DNA of 64,000 nt, from NCBI GenBank assembly GCA_017430535.1, contig JAFRMR010000027.1:44994-108993 (forward strand), given 5' to 3'. This document shows positions 59,299 through 64,000 of the stretch, in pieces; position 1 is the stretch's first letter; the number at the start of each line of letters is the position of its first letter. The DNA comes from Clostridia bacterium (GTDB lineage Bacteria > Bacillota > Clostridia > Oscillospirales > Acutalibacteraceae). Under the pieces are notes generated by a model. The model did no database searches and was not told the DNA's origin. It saw only the letters and a program-made list of their open reading frames with translations. A program made the translations under genes and the position numbers.

Positions 59299-60321
59299 TT
59301 ATTCGCCTTTCATTTCAAGGAGCTTAACCTTGCCTTCATAGGAGGCAACGGAAACCTTGATTGAATCAAAGATAGCGGCGTTTATATCGTCCTCGGTGGC
59401 GCCCAGCTCTTCGCTGTACTTTCTGTCAATGAAGAGGTTGAGGTCCATGATATCGGGCAGGTTGAAGGGATCCATACCGGAGTCTATGCCCCTCTTCTTG
59501 TAATCCTTGGCAACCTTGATCATGCCCATTTTCATCATAATGGGAGGAACGGAAACGATCTTTCTGTTGGCGCCCATGCCTCTGGCGTCATAAACTATCT
59601 TAAGGAATTCCTTCCAGGTCATGTTGTACATGGAGATGGGGAAGGCCTCAAAGCCGGGAACCTCTCTCTCCGCAGCACCGCAGATAACTTCGCCTACCTG
59701 GCGGCAGGTGAGCATGGCGGTACCGCCGGCGGGGTACATGGTGAACGGAAGCTTATCCATCATCTTGATCTGCTCAATCAGGATAACCCATACGGGTTTT
59801 CTGCCGGGCTGTGTGCCGAAAATGTAGGGGAGCTCAAGAACCTTGGCGCTGAAGTTTTCATCGCAGGCATCTTCGCAGACCTTTTCCTGATCCAGCCTTG
59901 CCTGGAAATAGGGGTTCTTCTTTGCAAGCTCCATATCCGGTCTCTCTTTTGCAAGGTATGCAAAGTAGGAGCCCAGAACAACAGCCCTCTTTACGCCGGC
60001 CTGCTTGCACAGGGGGAACATTCTTTCAAGAGGAGCAATGTTGAATTTTCTGTAATAATCCATAACGGGGGCGGGGAACTCAACTCTCTCATCAACGCCG
60101 GCGGCGAAAATGAAAACATCGTTGCCCTTAAGCATTTCAAGAATTTCCTCATCGGATTTCTTGTTGATATCGCCGAAGATAAGGTCCATTTCTTCGGGGA
60201 TGGGAGCACCTTCCGGAAGGGGAGGCAGAGCCACGGATGTAACCTTGTGGCCGTGCTTGATAAGCTGGATTGCAGCTTCACAGCCCAGAAGCCCTGTGCC
60301 GCCGATCATAAATACGTTCAT
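59299..60321 (-). CDS. NAD(P)-dependent epimerase/reductase (SDR, extended)
   Basis: 340 residues from ATG 60321 (AAAGGAGG, 9 nt upstream); upstream in-frame codons code AT-rich non-family sequence. GGTGLLGCEAAIQLIKHGHK (about 7-26) is the Rossmann glycine motif. FGDINKKSDEEILEMLKGND follows, with FAAGVDERVEFPAP. The catalytic Tyr-Lys pair is not obvious; LGSYFAYLAKERPD (about 131-144) may supply it as Y-x3-K. YIFGTQPGRKPVWVILIEQI is typical of a Clostridia group. Substrate unknown. Likely in one operon with the GPH symporter, so a sugar or glycoside-derived compound is plausible but unproven. Confidence 0.85.
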   Translation of the reverse strand: MNVFMIGGTGLLGCEAAIQLIKHGHKVTSVALPPLPEGAPIPEEMDLIFGDINKKSDEEILEMLKGNDVFIFAAGVDERVEFPAPVMDYYRKFNIAPLERMFPLCKQAGVKRAVVLGSYFAYLAKERPDMELAKKNPYFQARLDQEKVCEDACDENFSAKVLELPYIFGTQPGRKPVWVILIEQIKMMDKLPFTMYPAGGTAMLTCRQVGEVICGAAEREVPGFEAFPISMYNMTWKEFLKIVYDARGMGANRKIVSVPPIMMKMGMIKVAKDYKKRGIDSGMDPFNLPDIMDLNLFIDRKYSEELGATEDDINAAIFDSIKVSVASYEGKVKLLEMKGE

Positions 60322-60364
60322 AAATATTTCCTCCTTTAATATATAGGGATAGATATACAAAATA

Positions 60365-60393
60365 ATAATATAACAAAATATATCAATAGTCAA
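60365..60393 (-). promoter_or_regulatory. Promoter of reductase-symporter operon
   Basis: Minus strand: -35 TTGACT (60388-60393), 17-nt spacer, -10 TATTAT (60365-60370), in AT-rich DNA; leader about 35-40 nt. Confidence 0.72.
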
Positions 60394-60413
60394 GAATTTT
60401 TAGCGGTTCTGAG

Positions 60414-60833
60414 GGCCTGTGAAATTAAGCGAAAAGCAAACGGACATGGTTTATATAAATTTAAAACCCGCAGGTTACAAAAACTTACGGGCTTGATTTT
60501 AATTTTTTTATAAGGTTGTGTTTTGTTTGTCCGTTTTTGCCGCTTTTTCCCCCTCGCCGTACCGGTGTACTGTCTTCGGTGGAAGAAAGCGGCATTTTCA
60601 TCTTAATTTCTTCGGCCTTTTCGGGTGCTTGAGCGAAAACCAAACAGAAAATGTTTTATAGAAATTAAGACTTTCGGGTTCATAAAGCCCGCGGTTTTTG
60701 TATAGTGTGCGGTTGAAAAAAGCGGATTTTATATATTTTCTGTTTTCGGCGTTTTTTCGGCTCTGCCGTGCAGCAGCACTGTCTCCCGCCGAAGAAAACA
60801 ACCTTTTCATCTCAACTGCTGCGGCCGACGGCC
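60414..60833. repeat. Diverged tandem repeat, about 200-210 bp per unit
   Basis: Units begin at GGCC 60414, 60614 and 60823 (third partial). Each starts with a GCGAAAA-CAAAC-like segment, has a CCCG/CGGG hairpin, and ends in a 12-bp stem followed by CATCT-AA. In unit 1 the stem is GCCGCTTTTTCC (60539-60550) with GGAAGAAAGCGGC (60581-60593); in unit 2 GTTTTTTCGGC (60751-60761) with GCCGAAGAAAAC (60788-60799). Both have a T-G wobble and one bulged A at the same place. The minus strand also carries a short reading frame in each unit (from 60601 and 60810). This accounts for most of the gap 60394-60971. Confidence 0.6.
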
Positions 60834-60898
60834 TGTGAAATAAAGCGAAAAACCAACAAAGCGGCAATTTGGTTTTTCGGCAAATCACGGCGGATGTG

Positions 60899-60926
60899 TT
60901 GCTTTTTATTGTGCTATTGTGATAAA
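60899..60926 (+). promoter_or_regulatory. Weak candidate promoter of the DUF6273 gene
   Basis: TTGCTT (60899-60904), 16-nt spacer, GATAAA (60921-60926). Only a partial match to consensus; given because the gene at 60972 otherwise has no visible promoter. Confidence 0.3.
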
Positions 60927-60971
60927 ATAAACAGGTAAGTATTTAAATTCGGTTTGCACGGAGGAAAGAAT

Positions 60972-63698
60972 ATGAAAAACACAAAAAGAGCTTTATCTCT
61001 TCTGCTCTCGCTTATGCTCGTGCTGGGCGCGGTTGCTGTCGGGGGAATGAGCGCGTCGGCGGAGCTTGCGGACAACGCCGAGCTCATAATAGGCAATGTT
61101 TGTGCAATTGAAGGCGGAGATATTCTGCTATATAAAGGCACGGGCTGGAGTATTACCGTAAACGAAGACGAAAACGGCGTCACTCTGAGTCTTGACAATC
61201 TTAACCTCGAGCCGGACTTCGGCTGCATTTATGCCCAATATCTCGACCTCACAATCACGGGCAGCGCGAAGCTGACCGCGACCGGCGATGTATTTGAAGC
61301 TATCGCTGTATCTGAGGGAAATCTTACTCTGAACGGGGACTTTGTTCTCAGCGCGCAGTGCGATACCGGCGGCGCGCTCGGCGTTAACGGCAACCTGACG
61401 GTTGAGGGCGGCTCTCTGAGTGTTATAAATACCGGAGACAATAATGCTATCTCCACCGACACAATGACGGTCAACGGCGGCTCGGTTTACGCAAAGACAG
61501 AAAGCGGTTCAGATATTTATCGTGCAATCTCCGCTGGAATCACCCTCAACAACGGCGAGGCGTTTGCACTCGGTGATGAAAGGGCCAAAGAGGTGCTTAT
61601 AAAAGTTCCCGGTCAGCCGCCTTACATAACCGGCGACATCATCGAATACGGCACATACCCGCAGAGCGAGGTAAAGGATGAAAGCACCCTCGCCGCGCTG
61701 AATGAAAAAATCAGCGATGACGGTTGGGTAAGCTACGGCTACTACAGCGGCACGGGATTGGAAGAAAGTATGGAGCCGTCGGATTATATGAAATATCAGG
61801 ATGTTGTCCTTGAGGGAGTTAAATACAGAGCCGTAATGTTTACGGCTTACCGTCCTTACCGGACTAATCTTCCCTGCTCGGCGGATAACTCATATCAGGA
61901 TGACAACGGGTATTATGTTTCCGGTGAAGGCGGCGCCAATGTTTACTGGTTTAAGTTTGAGCCGGTTGAATGGAGGGTGCTTGACCCCGATACCGGCCTT
62001 GTGCTGTGCAACAGTATTATAGACAGCCAGGCGTTCAGCAACACTGTTTTCTTTAACGGATACAACCCTTTTACCGACAGTGACCTGACACTTTTTGCCG
62101 GCGATTTTGCAAACAGCAGCATAAGGCAGTGGCTCAATGATGATTTTATAAACACGGCTTTTTCGCCGGCGCAGCAGGAAAACATTGTTTTAAGCGAACA
62201 GCCTGCCTATTACCCTATGGGGGAAGTCGATGTCTTGATTTTACCCTACTTAACTCTCACATACACTTTTGAGCCGACAACGGAAAAGGTATTCCTTCTC
62301 ACATCAAAAGATTCATTGAACACGGAATACGGCTTCAGCGGACAATCCGGGGACACCGCCCTCATTATGTCCGGCAGCGATTACGCTGAATCTCAGGGAC
62401 TGGACTCCGCTTATCCATATTATTATTCCGCCTGGCTGACACGCACTTGTTCTGATACGAATGCAAATTCGGTTTACGCCTTTGATTCAAGAGGTGAAAT
62501 GGTTTCTGTAATTATCCCTGATACCTCCGCCGGTATTGTGCCGGCTATGCACCTCACAGAGCTTGTATCCGACCCCACGGGCGCGCCGGCTGTTATTGAA
62601 ATCCCCGAAGGTATTGAGGATATCTATAATAACAGTGAATATACCGGCGTTGAGGCAGGCGAGGGCTATACCCTCAGCGGTACTGTTACGGCAACCGACG
62701 CGGGCAATTACACCGCCACCGCAACCCTTGAGGACGGCTATATCTGGAGCGACGGCACATATGAGGATAAGGAAATAAGCTGGAAGATTAAGCCGCGCCT
62801 TATCTGGCTCACCCCCGAAGCGAGCCTTGATAATGACACATTCGTCTATGACGGCACGGAAAAGAAGCCGGAGCTCGCTTTCCTTAAAGATTCATATATT
62901 GATAAAGAACTCACAGAGGGCGTTGATTACAAAATAATCCACAAAGAGTGGAGAAACAACATAAATGCCTCCGACCCCGAAGAAGAGGATAATGAAAAAC
63001 TGCCTACAGCGCTTTTTGCCATTGAGGGTATGGGCAATTACTACCACTCCATAGATCAGTACCTGGTATTCAGAATTGAAAAAGCCGACCCCGAGGTTAC
63101 CGCTCCCGTTCCCGTTGAAGGGCTCAGGGCGGACGGCACACCGAAAGAGCTTGTAACCGCAGGCAGCACAACCGGCGGCACCCTCGAGTATTCGCTTGAC
63201 GGCGAAAACTATTCAACGGATTTACCCAAAGCGTCGGAGGAAGGCGCATATACCGTTTATTACAGAGTAACGGGTAATGAGAATTATAACGATGCAGAAC
63301 CCAAAACCGTAAGCGCCGCCATAGGCGAAGGCAGTAAGGATGAACCCGCCGCAAAAGCGGAGATTTCAATAAAAGGGGAAAACAGCTTAACCCTCAGCTA
63401 CAGGCAGAGTAAAACCTATACAGCCGAAGCCGCAGGCATACCCGAAGGGGGCAGTGTGGTGTGGTACCTTAACGGCGAAAAGGCCGGCGAGGGCAGAACC
63501 TTCAGGGTTGAAAACCCGGAAAAGGATTACACCCTGCAGTCAAAGGTGCTTGATAAGGACGGCAACACCGTTGCCGAAAGCGAAACCGTAAAGGTTACCG
63601 TAAAGCACGGCTTCTTTGATAAACTCAAAGCCTGGCTCACCGATTTACTCCTCGGCGTCTTCGCCCCCCTCTTCTCAAAATTTGAAGAAGTCTGCTGA
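60972..63698 (+). CDS. Large secreted DUF6273 surface protein
   Basis: 908 residues from ATG 60972 (GGAGG, 8 nt upstream). Residues 1-30 are a signal peptide (MKNTKRALSLLLSLMLVLGA, cut after SASA). Residues about 40-200 form a strand-rich repeat region of the carbohydrate-binding beta-helix kind (LTITGSAKLTATGDVFEAIA; LGVNGNLTVEGGSLSVI). Residues about 215-530 carry a DUF6273 domain (VEWRVLDPDTGLVLCNS; SSIRQWLNDDFINTAFSPA; FLLTSKDSLN; GIVPAMHLTELV). Three or more small beta domains follow (TDAGNYTATATLEDGYIWSD; EGAYTVYYRVTGNENYNDAE). The end is FFDKLKAWLTDLLLGVFAPL, an amphipathic tail. Probably a wall-associated adhesin or scaffold; no catalytic residues seen. No sortase motif. Confidence 0.85.
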   Translation: MKNTKRALSLLLSLMLVLGAVAVGGMSASAELADNAELIIGNVCAIEGGDILLYKGTGWSITVNEDENGVTLSLDNLNLEPDFGCIYAQYLDLTITGSAKLTATGDVFEAIAVSEGNLTLNGDFVLSAQCDTGGALGVNGNLTVEGGSLSVINTGDNNAISTDTMTVNGGSVYAKTESGSDIYRAISAGITLNNGEAFALGDERAKEVLIKVPGQPPYITGDIIEYGTYPQSEVKDESTLAALNEKISDDGWVSYGYYSGTGLEESMEPSDYMKYQDVVLEGVKYRAVMFTAYRPYRTNLPCSADNSYQDDNGYYVSGEGGANVYWFKFEPVEWRVLDPDTGLVLCNSIIDSQAFSNTVFFNGYNPFTDSDLTLFAGDFANSSIRQWLNDDFINTAFSPAQQENIVLSEQPAYYPMGEVDVLILPYLTLTYTFEPTTEKVFLLTSKDSLNTEYGFSGQSGDTALIMSGSDYAESQGLDSAYPYYYSAWLTRTCSDTNANSVYAFDSRGEMVSVIIPDTSAGIVPAMHLTELVSDPTGAPAVIEIPEGIEDIYNNSEYTGVEAGEGYTLSGTVTATDAGNYTATATLEDGYIWSDGTYEDKEISWKIKPRLIWLTPEASLDNDTFVYDGTEKKPELAFLKDSYIDKELTEGVDYKIIHKEWRNNINASDPEEEDNEKLPTALFAIEGMGNYYHSIDQYLVFRIEKADPEVTAPVPVEGLRADGTPKELVTAGSTTGGTLEYSLDGENYSTDLPKASEEGAYTVYYRVTGNENYNDAEPKTVSAAIGEGSKDEPAAKAEISIKGENSLTLSYRQSKTYTAEAAGIPEGGSVVWYLNGEKAGEGRTFRVENPEKDYTLQSKVLDKDGNTVAESETVKVTVKHGFFDKLKAWLTDLLLGVFAPLFSKFEEVC

Positions 63699-63703
63699 AT
63701 AAG

Positions 63704-63716
63704 AAAAGAACCTGCC
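63704..63716 (+). terminator. Left arm of a split terminator
   Basis: AAAAGAACCTGCC, 6 nt after the DUF6273 stop codon, has the form of the left arm of an intrinsic terminator (compare 48571-48581), but its partner is not within reach because the 280-bp element begins 3 nt later. The partner should lie just past position 64000. Confidence 0.5.
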
Positions 63717-63718
63717 AA

Positions 63719-63998
63719 GGGCGGATGCTCATAAAACAGTAATGCCTCAAAAAGCGACCTTTGCGCATCTTGCGCAGGCATTCCTCCTCGGAATACAGCC
63801 AAGTATTCCTCGTTGTCAAGACCTGCAAATATGCACAAATCTCATCTTTTTGAGGTGCAAAGCAGTTTTCTCGTGAAAAATAAGCCGCAGAACAAGGAAG
63901 ATTTGCGAAGCATACTTTGTGTATGGTGAACAAATCTGACGATGTACTGCGGTTTTAGTTTTCCGCGAAAACCAATACTGATTTACGAACATCCGCCC
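63719..63998. mobile_element. MITE-like 280-bp element, copy 2
   Basis: Same length, boundaries (GGGCGGATG ... CATCCGCCC) and direction as copy 1 at 21072-21351, with 11 substitutions and no gaps by my reading. It ends two bases before the window does. A short minus-strand frame in both copies is a by-product of the repeat, not a gene. Confidence 0.8.
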
Positions 63999-64000
63999 AA

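Noticed and set aside
10-64000. tRNA and rRNA genes
   Set aside because: I looked for T-loop signatures of the GGTTCGAATCC kind and for conserved rRNA segments and found none; the only stable RNA supported is the SRP RNA.

Overview
The window looks like a stretch of chromosome from an uncultured or gut-type member of the Clostridia, most likely in the Oscillospirales/Ruminococcaceae range. Support comes from a two-gene (split) transketolase, a Firmicutes-type dnaN-yaaA-recF-remB cluster, a Clostridia-type small SRP RNA in front of dnaX, a soj/spo0J pair with Firmicutes parS sites, lipoproteins with Thr/Ala/Glu-rich linkers, DUF4838/DUF6273/CAP-type secreted proteins, and carbohydrate-active genes typical of gut anaerobes. 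The species cannot be named from the sequence alone. No tRNA, rRNA, CRISPR array, transposase or phage gene is visible.

Layout. 0-7 kb (mostly minus strand): an SCP2-like protein and split transketolase, a secreted DUF4838 protein, an orphan plus-strand gene, a small conserved protein and an exported lipase. 7-15 kb (plus): a TetR regulator with two clear operators driving a giant MMPL permease fused to a lipoprotein-like domain, then a MATE exporter, a metallophosphoesterase, a DMT permease and an FMN-binding protein. 15-24 kb (minus): an Old-Yellow-Enzyme/FAD oxidoreductase, an ECF sigma/anti-sigma operon with two exported proteins, two zinc-ribbon proteins, a 5'-truncated pseudogene and a rhomboid protease. 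24.6-38.1 kb (plus): tightly packed housekeeping and surface genes (GH51, CAP lipoprotein, prfA, a TsaC-CoaE fusion, M18 aminopeptidase, an RlmI-like methyltransferase, PI-PLC-like protein, metallo-hydrolase, PfkB kinase, D,D-carboxypeptidase, a clan-A glycosidase). 38.4-41.4 kb: a sulfatase and its radical-SAM maturase, divergently transcribed from interleaved promoters. 41.5-60.3 kb (mostly minus): the replication/segregation block remB-recF-yaaA-dnaN, recR-ybaB-dnaX-SRP RNA, then capA, parB, parA, rsmG, mnmG, udg, ribF, typA, a GPH sugar symporter and an NAD-dependent reductase. The end carries a large secreted DUF6273 protein.

The most unusual content is non-coding. A 280-bp element with imperfect 25-bp terminal inverted repeats occurs twice (21.1 kb and 63.7 kb, about 96% identical), each time between the arms of a rho-independent terminator; the second copy ends two bases before the window does. 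A different element, made of small hairpins separated by GTGATGT/GTGAAGT spacers, occurs four times (17.3, 23.5, 24.3 and 38.2 kb). A diverged tandem repeat of about 200-210 bp at 60.4-60.8 kb has a stem that appears to covary between copies. Upstream of dnaN, where dnaA would usually sit, there is instead recR and a TAG-repeat/G-run module resembling the DnaA-trio unwinding element. One parS site doubles as the stem of a terminator.

How the genes work together: replication, recombination and segregation functions are clustered in one transcriptional direction; the TetR-MMPL pair is a self-regulated export module; the sulfatase, anSME, GH51, clan-A glycosidase and GPH symporter point to host or plant glycan use; the sigma/anti-sigma operon is probably an envelope-sensing system whose downstream exported proteins are its regulon or sensor partners.
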